Assembly (NCBI RefSeq): GCF_040253635.1
Contig: NZ_JBEJGX010000003.1
Coordinates: 3,224,001 to 3,288,000, forward strand
Direction: 5' to 3'
Length of the DNA: 64,000 bases
DNA from: Streptomyces sp. Edi2
Lineage (GTDB): Bacteria > Actinomycetota > Actinomycetes > Streptomycetales > Streptomycetaceae
The position numbers were made by a program, and so were the translations under genes. Below are positions 43,525 to 52,141 of this stretch, in pieces. The notes under the pieces were generated by a model. The model was given only the letters and a program-made list of their open reading frames with translations, was not told the DNA's origin and made no database searches. Within the stretch, counting starts at the first letter, position 1. Each line of letters starts with the position of its first letter.

Positions 43525-43543
43525 CGGGCAAGGTTTTTGCCCG
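43525..43543 (+). terminator. small stem-loop after the NuoF-ferredoxin gene
   Basis: CGGGCAA and TTGCCCG with a five-base loop GGTTT; may only attenuate read-through to the lipoprotein gene 160 bp further on. Confidence 0.4.
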
Positions 43544-43705
43544 CGGAGAAAATTCTTCGGCCCCGTTGAACGCCCGGCACCCCCAGGCGCGTATTCCCCC
43601 GGCGACGGCACCCCGCCGGGGCCCCGGGCCGCAGCGCCGCCCGGGCCACCGTCCCAGCCCTCACCTCGGCAAGCGACACACTCACCAACCGACCAAGGAG
43701 ACATC

Positions 43706-44653
43706 ATGAGCACTCGACGTCGTGCGGGTCTCGCGGCCGCGGCGGTCGCCACCCTGGCCCTGACCGCCGCCTGCGGCAGCAGCGCCAACCAGAGCGCCGG
43801 CACCGCCACCACCGACAACGTCCAGCCCGCCGGGCAGGGCACCAGCGACTACGGCTACGGGTCCTCCGGCGGCGCGGGAGGCCAGGCGGGCGGCGACAGC
43901 GGCGGCAAGGCCCCGCAGGCCGCGCCCAGCGCCGGCGAGCTGGCCCTGCACCAGGACACCGAGCTCGGCCCGGTCGTCACCGACGCCAAGGGCATGACCC
44001 TCTACCGCTTCGACAAGGACACCGCGGACCCGTCCAAGTCCAACTGCTCCGGCTCCTGCGCCACGACCTGGCCGGTGGTCCCCGCCGACGGCGCCACCGC
44101 CCCGGCCGGTATCGACAAGAGCAAGCTGGGCTCGGTCACCCGCGCCGACGGCACCAAGCAGCTCACCATCGGCGGCTGGCCCGCCTACCGCTACGCCAAG
44201 GACACCAAGCCCGGCGACACCAAGGGCCAGGGCGTGGGCGGCACCTGGAACGCGCTGGCCGCCGACGGCAAGAAGGCCGGCGCCCAGAAGCCCGGCGACG
44301 TCTCGGTGTTCGACCACCCGCAGCTCGGCTCGATCCTCGTCGACAACATGGGCCGCACCCTCTACCGCTTCAACAAGGACAGCGCCTGGCCGATGAAGTT
44401 CGGCTGCAACGACGCCTGCCTGGACACCTGGAAGCCCGCCAAGCCGGCCGACCGCTCCAAGCTCAACGGCATCGCCCCCAAGCTCATCTCCACCGTCACC
44501 CGCCCCGACGGCACCCGCCAGCTGGCCGTCGACTGCTGGCCGGTCTACTGGTTCACCGGCGACAAGCAGCCCGGTGACATCAACGGCCAGGGCAAGATGG
44601 GCCTGTGGTTCGCGGTCTCCAAGGAGGGCAAGAAGATCACGACGACGCCGTAG
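43706..44653 (+). CDS. SCO0930-family repeat lipoprotein
   Basis: A 315-residue lipoprotein: signal AAVATLALTAAC with lipobox, a Gly/Ala/Gln spacer, then two halves each with two units of the secreted Lipoprotein_15 repeat: KGMTLYRFDKDTADPSKSNC and MGRTLYRFNKDSAW, SGSCATTWP and NDACLDTW, GGWPAYRYAKD and CWPVYWFTGD. Paired cysteines in each half probably form disulphides. Related proteins occur next to redox membrane proteins; a role in outer-face electron transfer or copper/haem handling is inference. ATG 43706 follows AAGGAG. Its end overlaps the opposed symporter gene by 17 bp. Confidence 0.85.
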   Translation: MSTRRRAGLAAAAVATLALTAACGSSANQSAGTATTDNVQPAGQGTSDYGYGSSGGAGGQAGGDSGGKAPQAAPSAGELALHQDTELGPVVTDAKGMTLYRFDKDTADPSKSNCSGSCATTWPVVPADGATAPAGIDKSKLGSVTRADGTKQLTIGGWPAYRYAKDTKPGDTKGQGVGGTWNALAADGKKAGAQKPGDVSVFDHPQLGSILVDNMGRTLYRFNKDSAWPMKFGCNDACLDTWKPAKPADRSKLNGIAPKLISTVTRPDGTRQLAVDCWPVYWFTGDKQPGDINGQGKMGLWFAVSKEGKKITTTP

Positions 44654-46223
44654 GGCCGGCCGCCCCGTCCCGCGGCAGGGCACCGTCCCGGGGGAACTCG
44701 TCGTCCAGCGCCAAGACCTCGGCGTCCGGCCTGGCATCCGCATCGCGCGGCCCCAGCCAGGTGACCCCGAGCGCCACCGCCACATTCACGGCGAGCGCGA
44801 CGATCCCCGCGTTCATCCCCCAGACCGGGTCGTGTCCCCCGAAGACCAGGACACAGACGAGAGCGAAGCCCGCCACCAGGCCGCTCACCGCGGCGCGAAG
44901 CGTCAGCCGCCGCCACACCAGCCCCAGCAGCAGCATCGGCACGAGCTGTGCCATGCCCTCGTACGAGATCAAGGACAGCCGGACGAGGGTGTCGGGGGCG
45001 GTGTAGGTCAGCAGCAGCGCCAGCGCCCCGGCCACCACCACGACCACCTGCGACCACAGCTTCTGCCGCCCGTCCGCCGTCCGCCGTCCGCCGTCTCCGG
45101 AAACCTCCCCGTCCCCGGCCCCGGCCCCGGTGTCACGGTTCGCGCGCGCCCCCAGCACGCTCCTCCCCCACATCGTGCCGATGACCAGCATGAAAACGGC
45201 CATCGGCACGATGGAGGAGAGGGCGGCGGCCACCCCGGTCAGCCCCACGGCCCAGGCCGGAAGGGAGTCCACCACCAGCTTGAACAGCGCGAGATTGGAG
45301 TCCGCGCCCACCAGCCCGGGCACCACGAACAGCGCCGCCATACCCAGCAGCATCGGCACGAACAACAGCACGTTGTAGAAGGGGAGATAGAGCGCGTTAC
45401 GGCGCAGCACATCGGCGTTGCGGGCGCCCAGATAGCCCGCCACGGTCGTCGGGAAGATCACCACCGTCAGGGAGTTGACGACGGTGGTGGTGATGAACCA
45501 GACCGGGCCCAGTCCGCCCGACGCATGGCCCGGGAAGGTCAGCCACTGCGGCTTCTCGGCGACGATCCGGTCCAGGAACGGCCCGTAGCCGCCGAAGTAG
45601 TGCAGCGGCACATAGACCGCGAGGAAGCCGAGGGTGCCGATGACGAGGACATCCTTGAGCACCGACACCCAGGCGCTGCCGCGCAGACCGCTGATCACGA
45701 CGAAGGCGGTGGTGACGGCGAAGGCTATGAAATAGGCCCAGTTGAGGCTGATGGCGCCGTAGGAAATGGTGGAGACGACCACGCCCATGCCGGTGATCTG
45801 CAGCTGGATGTACGGCAGCAGGCAGACGGTGGCCAGGACCGCGACGGCGGCGCCGAGCCAGGGCGCCCGGTAGCGGTGCGCGACCATGTCGGTGATGCCG
45901 ACCAGCTGGTGGCGGCGGGCGTAGGCCCACAGCATCGGCCCGACCACGTACCCGAGCGCATAGCCGCAGGACATATAGGCCAGGACGTAGAGCACCGGGG
46001 CGCCGTAGTTGTAGCCCCAGCCGGCCGCGCCGAGGTAGCTGAAGCTCGTATAGCTCTCGCCCGCCATCAGCACCCAGATGAAGACGGTCCCCAGGCTCCG
46101 GCCGCCCACCGACCATTCGGCCAGTCCCCCGCCGGAGCCCCGCCCGCGCACCGCGAGCAGGCCGAGGGCGACGGTGAGCACCATGAAACCGCCGAAGACC
46201 GCGGTGGATACGGTGGCGTTCAT
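44637..46223 (-). CDS. sodium:solute symporter family transporter
   Basis: A 528-residue SSS transporter with about 13 TM helices: VFGGFMVLTVALGLLAVRG at the start, GRSLGTVFIWVLMAGESYTSFSYLGAAGW (sodium/substrate helix 1), VVGPMLWAYARRHQLVGITDM and GLTGVAAALSSIVPMAVF. The acidic cytosolic loop near 45100 (DTGAGAGDGEVSGDGG) is unusual and variable. Substrate not assignable; members carry proline, pantothenate, acetate or monocarboxylates. ATG 46223 overlaps the stop of DUF3311 by four bases, the common SSS + DUF3311 pairing. Confidence 0.9.
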   Translation of the reverse strand: MNATVSTAVFGGFMVLTVALGLLAVRGRGSGGGLAEWSVGGRSLGTVFIWVLMAGESYTSFSYLGAAGWGYNYGAPVLYVLAYMSCGYALGYVVGPMLWAYARRHQLVGITDMVAHRYRAPWLGAAVAVLATVCLLPYIQLQITGMGVVVSTISYGAISLNWAYFIAFAVTTAFVVISGLRGSAWVSVLKDVLVIGTLGFLAVYVPLHYFGGYGPFLDRIVAEKPQWLTFPGHASGGLGPVWFITTTVVNSLTVVIFPTTVAGYLGARNADVLRRNALYLPFYNVLLFVPMLLGMAALFVVPGLVGADSNLALFKLVVDSLPAWAVGLTGVAAALSSIVPMAVFMLVIGTMWGRSVLGARANRDTGAGAGDGEVSGDGGRRTADGRQKLWSQVVVVVAGALALLLTYTAPDTLVRLSLISYEGMAQLVPMLLLGLVWRRLTLRAAVSGLVAGFALVCVLVFGGHDPVWGMNAGIVALAVNVAVALGVTWLGPRDADARPDAEVLALDDEFPRDGALPRDGAAGPTASS

Positions 46224-46489
46224 CCCCGGCCCCGCTTGAGGTCGCCGCGCCGTGCCAGCCCCACCGCGAGCGGTGTCGCCAGCGTCGCCACCAGCATCCA
46301 GAAGAACAGGAACGGCAGGCCGAGCACCGTCGGCGTCACCCGGTTCACCAGCGGCAGCACCGCCAGGAACAGCACATACGGCAGCAGCAGCCACAGCAGC
46401 GCCGGGCGCCTTCTCGAACCCGGGGATCGCCCGCCGGAGGTCTCGTTTCGCACGGGGGGAGAGCCTAGGCCACCCACCGCCGCCCTCAC
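46220..46489 (-). CDS. DUF3311 small membrane partner of the symporter
   Basis: An 89-residue protein with two TM helices (LLWLLLPYVLFLAVLPLVN; FLFFWMLVATLATPLAVGL) and a short basic tail. DUF3311 genes regularly precede SSS symporters and probably aid the transporter, like the small subunits of pantothenate permease systems. GTG 46489 overlaps the sortase stop (GTGA); GTG 46453 would shorten it by 12 residues. Neither has a ribosome site, which favours translational coupling from the sortase gene. Confidence 0.8.
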   Translation of the reverse strand: MRAAVGGLGSPPVRNETSGGRSPGSRRRPALLWLLLPYVLFLAVLPLVNRVTPTVLGLPFLFFWMLVATLATPLAVGLARRGDLKRGRG

Positions 46490-47304
46490 CGTGACTGTGT
46501 CGACCGCAACACGCCCCAGACCACCAGCCGGTAGGTGGAGGTGTACTCCGGCGTACAGGTCGTCAGGGTCAGATAGGAGCCGGGCGCCGTGAAGCGGTAG
46601 GCGGGGTGCACGCTGCTGTACGGGAGCGCCGCGAGGACCGTGCCGTCGCCGGGGGTGGTCCGCGGCAGGGTGCGCCGGACCACGTAGGTGTAGCGGGCCC
46701 CGTCGGTGTCGAGAAGGACGGTGTCGCCGGCGCGCAGCCGGTCGAGACGGCGGAACGGCTCGCCGTGGGTATTGCGGTGGCCGGCCAGCGCGACATTGCC
46801 TCTCTCGCCGGGCTGGGCGCTGTGCGGATAGTGGCCGACATAGCCCTTGTTGAGGACCGCGGCCTTGCCGACGCCCTGGGCGACGGGGGCGGTCAGGCCG
46901 ATCCGGGGGATGCGCAGGACGGCGTACGCGGCGTTGCGCGGCGGCGCCGGGGGCCGTCCTGCGGTGCGGCGGGCGGGAGTCCGGGGCGTCGGGCCGCCGT
47001 GCGCGGTCCGCGCCGCCGCCTCGTCGTCGTCACCGGGCGCCGGGGGCACGGCAGATGGCGGCCGGGTGTGCCACGTCCGCTCCAGCCGGTCCACCTGGTC
47101 GTGGGCCGCGTGCTGCGCCTGACGGTTCGTCCACCACAGCTGGTGGACGACGAGCAGCAGCAGTACGGCGCCGAGCGTCACGGCCAGCTCCGCACCCGTC
47201 CACAGCGCCCGCGCGGCACGGGAGCGACGGGTGCGCCGCCCCTGTACGACTACCGGTCTCCGCTCCCGCACGCGGGCACCGTAAGCCCTGCGGGCCGAAG
47301 CCAC
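46486..47304 (-). CDS. class E sortase, catalytically intact
   Basis: A 272-residue sortase: basic N-terminus, one TM helix (LAVTLGAVLLLLVVHQLWW), a disordered linker, then the transpeptidase domain. The catalytic histidine is in VALAGHRNTHGEPFRRLD, the cysteine in YLTLTTCTPEYTSTYRLVVWG, with the arginine eight residues later. Class E enzymes anchor LAxTG-type proteins such as chaplins in Streptomyces. No obvious LAxTG substrate gene lies in this window. GTG 47304 is the longest start; another GTG near 47270 is possible. Contrast with the inactive class F-like gene at 24506. Confidence 0.9.
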   Translation of the reverse strand: MASARRAYGARVRERRPVVVQGRRTRRSRAARALWTGAELAVTLGAVLLLLVVHQLWWTNRQAQHAAHDQVDRLERTWHTRPPSAVPPAPGDDDEAAARTAHGGPTPRTPARRTAGRPPAPPRNAAYAVLRIPRIGLTAPVAQGVGKAAVLNKGYVGHYPHSAQPGERGNVALAGHRNTHGEPFRRLDRLRAGDTVLLDTDGARYTYVVRRTLPRTTPGDGTVLAALPYSSVHPAYRFTAPGSYLTLTTCTPEYTSTYRLVVWGVLRSTQSR

Positions 47305-47340
47305 CAGAGGCGGCGCACGCCCCGGCCCCCGGGCGGGCGG

Positions 47341-48693
47341 TCAGCCGCCGAAGGCCTGCGAGACGGCGTAGATGGCGAGGCCGGCCAGTGCGCCGACGAC
47401 GGTGCCGTTGATCCGGATGAACTGCAGGTCACGGCCGATGTGCGCCTCGATCTTCCGCGAGGTGTGCTCGGCGTCCCAGCCGGCGACGGTGTCGGTGATC
47501 AGGGAGGTGATCTCGCGCTGATACGTCGTCACCACATAGACGGCCGCGTTCTCCAGCCAGCCGTCCACCTTGTCCTGCAGCCGCTTCTCGTCCGCCAGCC
47601 GCCGGCCCAGGGACAGCAGCGCCGCCCGCACTCGCAGCCGCAGCTCGCTGCGCTCGTCCTCGGCCGCGGCGACGATCATGGCGCGCACCGAGCCCCAGGC
47701 CGAGGTGATCAGGTCCTGCACCTCGCCGCGCCCCAGCACCTCGGACTTCAGCCGCTCGACCTTGGCCCGGGTGTCCGGGTCGGACTGCAGATCGGCCGCG
47801 AAGTCCCGCAGGAAGCGGTCGATCGCCCCGCGCGCCGGATGCTCGGGCATGTCCCGCATCTCGGTGACGAAGCGCATCAGCTCCTTGTAGACCCGGTCGC
47901 CCACCCTGCGGTCGACGAACCGCGGGGTCCATCCGGGTGCGCCGCCGGAGACCGCGCTCATCACGGAGTCCCCGTGCTCGACCAGCCAGTCATGGGCGCG
48001 GGCGACGAGCAGGTCCACCACCCGCCGGTGGCCGCCCTCGGCGACGACCTTCTCCAGCATCGTGCCGATCCCGGGCGCGATCTCGTGGGCGTCGGCGCGG
48101 CGGGTGATCGCCTCGCCGACCACCGCCTGCACATCGGAGTCGCGCAGGACGGTCAGCGCGCCGCGCAGCGCGGTGGAGAGCTCGGCGGTCACCCGGTCGG
48201 CGTTCTGCGGCTCGGCGAGCCAGCCGCCGACCCGGCGGCCGATGCCGACGGAGCGCAGCCGGCGGCGGACGACCTCGCCGGAGAGGAAGTTCTCGCCGAC
48301 GAAATCCCCCAGACTCTGACCCAATTGGTCCTTTTTGGTGGGAATGATGGCGGTGTGCGGGATCGGCAGCCCCATCGGCCGCTTGAACAGCGCGGTGACC
48401 GCGAACCAGTCGGCCAGCGCACCGACCATCCCGGCTTCCGCGGCCGCCGCGACATACCCGGTCCAGCCGCCCGCCCCGGAGGCCCCGGCCCACTTCGCCA
48501 GGACGTAGACCAGGGCGACGGCCAGCAGCAGGCCGGTGGCCGTCGCCTTCATCCGGCGTACGGCGCGCCGGCGCTCCTCGTCGGCGGCGCCGTACGCGAA
48601 GCCGCCGCCCGGTGCCCTCCGGCCCGCCGGCGCCGCTCCCGGCTCCGGCACCCGTTCCGCTCCCGGCGCCGTACCGGCATCTGTGCGTTCCAT
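47341..48693 (-). CDS. DUF445 family membrane-anchored protein
   Basis: A 450-residue DUF445 (YheB-type) protein: an N-terminal TM segment (ATATGLLLAVALVYVLAKWAG), the family block EAGMVGALADWFAVTALFKRPMGLPIPHTAIIPTKKDQLG, a long alpha-helical charged region and a C-terminal TM helix (INGTVVGALAGLAIYAVSQAF). Function not established. ATG 48693 was chosen over a start 21 codons earlier because GGGAG/GTGGAACGG precede it. Upstream of, and co-oriented with, the class E sortase (36 bp), hence possibly one operon with a cell-envelope theme. Confidence 0.88.
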   Translation of the reverse strand: MERTDAGTAPGAERVPEPGAAPAGRRAPGGGFAYGAADEERRRAVRRMKATATGLLLAVALVYVLAKWAGASGAGGWTGYVAAAAEAGMVGALADWFAVTALFKRPMGLPIPHTAIIPTKKDQLGQSLGDFVGENFLSGEVVRRRLRSVGIGRRVGGWLAEPQNADRVTAELSTALRGALTVLRDSDVQAVVGEAITRRADAHEIAPGIGTMLEKVVAEGGHRRVVDLLVARAHDWLVEHGDSVMSAVSGGAPGWTPRFVDRRVGDRVYKELMRFVTEMRDMPEHPARGAIDRFLRDFAADLQSDPDTRAKVERLKSEVLGRGEVQDLITSAWGSVRAMIVAAAEDERSELRLRVRAALLSLGRRLADEKRLQDKVDGWLENAAVYVVTTYQREITSLITDTVAGWDAEHTSRKIEAHIGRDLQFIRINGTVVGALAGLAIYAVSQAFGG

Positions 48694-48976
48694 CCGTTCC
48701 ACCGCTCCCACCGTGCCCCCCGCCATCCTCCGGACCGCCCCGCTGCGCACACACAACCGCCGCTACGGACCTATATCCCACTGTGACCTACTCCTGGAAC
48801 GCACCACGAGTTCCCCGCGTCCATGCCAGGGAGGCATCGAGCGGGGCGACGGGCGGCACCCCGGAGGTCCGTGGGATCATGATGGACCGATCGGACCGCA
48901 ACGGTGCCGCTGATCATCCGCTGCCCTTGCCCGCCCGGAGCGTGCTGCTCCGCTTTACCCAGGAGACCCCTCCCGC
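48694..48976. other. 283-bp divergent spacer between DUF445 and SGNH genes
   Basis: No gene seen. Promoters for both neighbours should lie here; GTGGGATCATGATGG near 48870 is a -10-like segment for the plus strand. No repeat stands out. Confidence 0.4.
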
Positions 48977-50287
48977 ATGACGAAAAGTGTGGGTTACTCC
49001 CTGCTCGCCGGTCTGGCGGCAGTGGTGGTGCTGATCTCGACCGCCATATTCGTCGGCTTCGGCGGCGACGGCGGGGGGCTGGACGGTTCCTCGCACAAGC
49101 CGCGCGACCCGGCCGCGCCGGCGGTCTCCGGGCAATGGGTCGGCACCTGGTCGGCGGCCGCGGCGGCGGCCGAGCCCGGCACGCTCAACGGCTACGCGGG
49201 GATGTCGATACGCAACGTCGTGCACACCAGCGTCGGCGGGGCGGGCGTGCGCATCCAGCTCTCCAACCTCTACGGCACCCGCCCGCTGGTGGTGAGCCAT
49301 GCCACCCTGGCGCTGGCCGCGGCCCCCAGCAACCCCACGGCCGCGAGCGGCACCATGCGGCGGCTCTCCTTCAACGGCAAGCCCGCGGTGACCATCCCGG
49401 CGGGCGGCGCGGTCACCAGCGACCCGACCCGGCTGAAGGTGCCGGGCGACGCGGACCTGCTGGTCACCACGTACTCCCCGTCCCCCTCGGGGCCCGCCAC
49501 CTACCACCCGTACGCCCGGCAGACCTCCTACCTGGCGCGCGGCGACCGGGCCGAGGACGCCACCGGCGCGGCCTACACCGAGCAGAGCCCGTACTGGCGC
49601 TATCTGACCGGTGTGGACGTATGGAGCACCCAGGCCCGCGGCTCGGTCGTGGCGATCGGCGACTCGATCACCGACGGCATCACCTCCACCGCCGGCGCCA
49701 ACCACCGCTGGACGGACTTCCTCGCGGCGAGGCTGCGCAACGAGCCGGGCGCGCCCCGCTACGGCGTCCTCAACCAGGGCATCAGCGGCAACCGCCTGCT
49801 GGTCAACGGCTCCCGGTTCTCCCCGAACAACGGGCCCAGCGTGCTGTCCCGCCTGGAACGCGATGGGCTGTCGCGGACCGGGGTGAAGGCGGTGATCGTC
49901 GAGATCGGGCTGAACGACCTGTTCAAGACCCCGCGCCAGCTCGACCCGCAGAAGGTCGTGGCGGGGATGCGGGAGATCGTCCGGCAGGCGCACGCCCGCG
50001 GGCTGCGCGTCACCGGCAGCACCCTTACCCCGTTCGGGGGGCACCGCGGTTACTCCAACCTGCTGAATTCGGTGCGCCAACAGGTCAACCGCATCATCCG
50101 CTCCGGCACCGTCTACGACGAGGTCGTGGACTTCGACAAGGCGCTGCGCGACCCGGCGGCCCCGGTGCGGCTGCGGCCCTCCTACGACTCCGGTGACCAT
50201 CTCCACCCGAGCGACGAGGGCTTCCGGGCGATGGCGAACGCGGTGAACCTCGCTCACCTCAAGCTGGCCGCGCCCGCCGCGCTCTGA
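48977..50287 (+). CDS. secreted SGNH/GDSL hydrolase
   Basis: A 436-residue exported esterase/lipase. A signal anchor (YSLLAGLAAVVVLISTAIFVG) leads into a beta-rich N-domain, then the SGNH blocks: VVAIGDSITDGI (serine nucleophile, about residue 230), GISGNRLL (glycine), EIGLNDLF (asparagine) and GDHLHPSDEG (Asp-His). The catalytic set is complete, so it should deacylate an extracellular ester, perhaps acetyl-xylan or a lipid. ATG 48977 has AGGAG upstream. Convergent with DUF1707, 25 bp apart. Confidence 0.9.
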   Translation: MTKSVGYSLLAGLAAVVVLISTAIFVGFGGDGGGLDGSSHKPRDPAAPAVSGQWVGTWSAAAAAAEPGTLNGYAGMSIRNVVHTSVGGAGVRIQLSNLYGTRPLVVSHATLALAAAPSNPTAASGTMRRLSFNGKPAVTIPAGGAVTSDPTRLKVPGDADLLVTTYSPSPSGPATYHPYARQTSYLARGDRAEDATGAAYTEQSPYWRYLTGVDVWSTQARGSVVAIGDSITDGITSTAGANHRWTDFLAARLRNEPGAPRYGVLNQGISGNRLLVNGSRFSPNNGPSVLSRLERDGLSRTGVKAVIVEIGLNDLFKTPRQLDPQKVVAGMREIVRQAHARGLRVTGSTLTPFGGHRGYSNLLNSVRQQVNRIIRSGTVYDEVVDFDKALRDPAAPVRLRPSYDSGDHLHPSDEGFRAMANAVNLAHLKLAAPAAL

Positions 50288-50312
50288 CGCGAACGGAGCA
50301 GGGGCCGCCGAC

Positions 50313-51032
50313 TCAGCCCAACTCCTTGCGCGGGTGACCGTCGAGGCGGCGCTCCTCCTTCATGCGCCGCTGCTCCTCCTTCAGACGGCGCTGCTCCTCC
50401 TTCATGCGCCGCCTCTCGGCCCTCGGCAGCTTGCGCTCGACGCCGACGCCGCCCATCATCGCCAGGCCCTTGATGATCACGCGGGGCGCACCGGGCTCAC
50501 CCGGCACTCCGTCCTCGCGCGAGCCGAAGCCGCCCATGAGGCCCAGGCCGCGCATCTCGACCTCGACGCCCGGCGGCACCATGATGTTCACCCCGCCCAT
50601 GAGCACCCAGCAGGAGATGACGATCTCGGGACCGGCGAAGCGCGCCTCGCGCAGATCGATCTCGCCGCCGCCCATGAGGCAGGCCGCCGTGAAGCGGCGC
50701 CCGATCGTCCACCGGCCCTTGCGCTGGAAGCCGCCCATGCAGGCCAGGCCGGCCGATGAGCCCTCCGTGCCGTCCACGATCCGCTCCGCCCACGGCGTGG
50801 GCGCCGTGCTCTCCTTGCGCAGCGACAGCGGGGCCGGGGCGGTCGCGGCCACCGGCAGATCGGCGGTGAGGCGTTCCAACTCCCCGTAGGTGCGGGCCTT
50901 GTAGGCCGCGTCCAGCCGCTCGTCGAACTCCTCCATCGCCAGCCGCCCTTCGGCGACGGCATCCCGCAGGATCTCCGAGACCCGTTCACGGTCGGCATCG
51001 GAAGCGCGCAATTCCGGGAGGTCTTCAGTCAT
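50313..51032 (-). CDS. DUF1707 protein with LiaF-like domain and charged helical tail
   Basis: A 239-residue cytosolic protein. Residues 6-60 are DUF1707 (LRASDADRERVSEILRDAVAEGRLAMEEFDERLDAAYKA). The middle repeats a glycine-rich strand pattern (ACLMGGGEIDLREARF, VLMGGVNIMVPPGVEVEM, LMGGFGSREDG) like the LiaF C-terminal beta-solenoid. The end is a charged heptad run (RRMKEEQ repeated three times, coded by a 21-bp tandem), likely a single alpha helix. A role in envelope-stress sensing is inference from LiaF. Its start lies 9 bp from the stop of the ABC ATPase, so it is the last gene of that operon. Confidence 0.85.
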   Translation of the reverse strand: MTEDLPELRASDADRERVSEILRDAVAEGRLAMEEFDERLDAAYKARTYGELERLTADLPVAATAPAPLSLRKESTAPTPWAERIVDGTEGSSAGLACMGGFQRKGRWTIGRRFTAACLMGGGEIDLREARFAGPEIVISCWVLMGGVNIMVPPGVEVEMRGLGLMGGFGSREDGVPGEPGAPRVIIKGLAMMGGVGVERKLPRAERRRMKEEQRRLKEEQRRMKEERRLDGHPRKELG

Positions 51033-51041
51033 ACGGACACA

Positions 51042-52097
51042 TTAGAGGGCGCGGCTCGCGTTGCCCTCGCTCTGCCCGGTTTCCGGTCGCTTCCGGCCGC
51101 TCGCGTACAACTCGGCGATCAAGGTCTCGATGTCCGGCTCCCGCACCGACAGATCCACCAGCGGATAGCGCGCGGCGACGGCGGCGACCAGCGGGGCCGC
51201 GCTCTGCGACGCCGGGAACGCCAGCCACTGCCGGGGCCCGTCCACCTTGACCGTACGGGCGCCCGGTACGCCCTCGATCGGGGGCAGTTGCCGCTCCAGG
51301 TCCACCACCAGCGTCCGCTCGCCCTCACCGGCCGCCCGCAGCCCGTCGAGGCCGCCGTCGTAGACCAGCCGGCCGTGGTCGATGACCATCACCCGGCGGC
51401 ACAACTGCTCGATGTCGGTGAGGTCATGGGTGGTCAGCAGGACCGTGGTGCCCCGCTCGGCGTTCACCTCGCGCAGGAACCCGCGCACCTTCGCCTTGCT
51501 GACCACGTCGAGGCCGATGGTCGGCTCGTCGAGATACAGCACCTCGGGGTCGTGCAGCAGCGCGGCCGCGAGGTCGCCGCGCATCCGCTGTCCCAGCGAC
51601 AGCTGCCGTACCGGTACGGCCAGCAGCGGGCCCAGGTCCAGCAGCTCGGTACAGCGGGCCAGGTTGGCGCGGTAGACGGCGTCCGGGACCCGGTACATCC
51701 GCCGCACCAGCTCGTAGGAGTCCTGCAGCGGCAGGTCCCACCACAGGGTGGTGCGCTGCCCGAAGACCACCCCGATCCGGCGGGCGAGCCGGGTCCGCCC
51801 GCGGTCGTGGCCCGCGCGCAGACCGGACCCCGGGGACGGGTCGATGCCCGCGATCCGCAGCCGGCCGCCGCTGGGCACCAGAATGCCCGTCAGCATCTTG
51901 ATCGTGGTGGACTTCCCGGCGCCGTTCGGGCCGATGAAGCCGACCATCTCGCCGCGCGGCACCCCGAAGGAGATGCCGTCCACGGCCCGGACCTCCTGGC
52001 GCACCCGCCGCAGCCGGCCCGCCTTGCGCCGCACCGAGAAGACCTTCTCCAGGCCGTCCACCTCGATCAGCGGCGCCGCCCCGGCGGTTTCCCTCAC
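51042..52097 (-). CDS. ABC-2 exporter ATP-binding protein
   Basis: A 351-residue ATPase: GFIGPNGAGKSTTIKML (Walker A), FGQRTTLWWDLP (Q-loop), LSLGQRMRGDLAAALLHDPEVLYLDEPTIGLD (signature and Walker B) and TTHDLTDIEQL (H-loop). The LSLGQRMR signature and the C-terminal domain of 90 residues belong to the DUF990-type exporter group. GTG 52097 has AGGAGG seven bases upstream; GTG 52100 is the alternative. It lies 44 bp after two permease genes, and all face the same way. Confidence 0.92.
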   Translation of the reverse strand: MRETAGAAPLIEVDGLEKVFSVRRKAGRLRRVRQEVRAVDGISFGVPRGEMVGFIGPNGAGKSTTIKMLTGILVPSGGRLRIAGIDPSPGSGLRAGHDRGRTRLARRIGVVFGQRTTLWWDLPLQDSYELVRRMYRVPDAVYRANLARCTELLDLGPLLAVPVRQLSLGQRMRGDLAAALLHDPEVLYLDEPTIGLDVVSKAKVRGFLREVNAERGTTVLLTTHDLTDIEQLCRRVMVIDHGRLVYDGGLDGLRAAGEGERTLVVDLERQLPPIEGVPGARTVKVDGPRQWLAFPASQSAAPLVAAVAARYPLVDLSVREPDIETLIAELYASGRKRPETGQSEGNASRAL

Positions 52098-52141
52098 CAC
52101 GTGTCCTCCTCTGCCGTCCCGTTCCCGCACATGAGGCCCGG

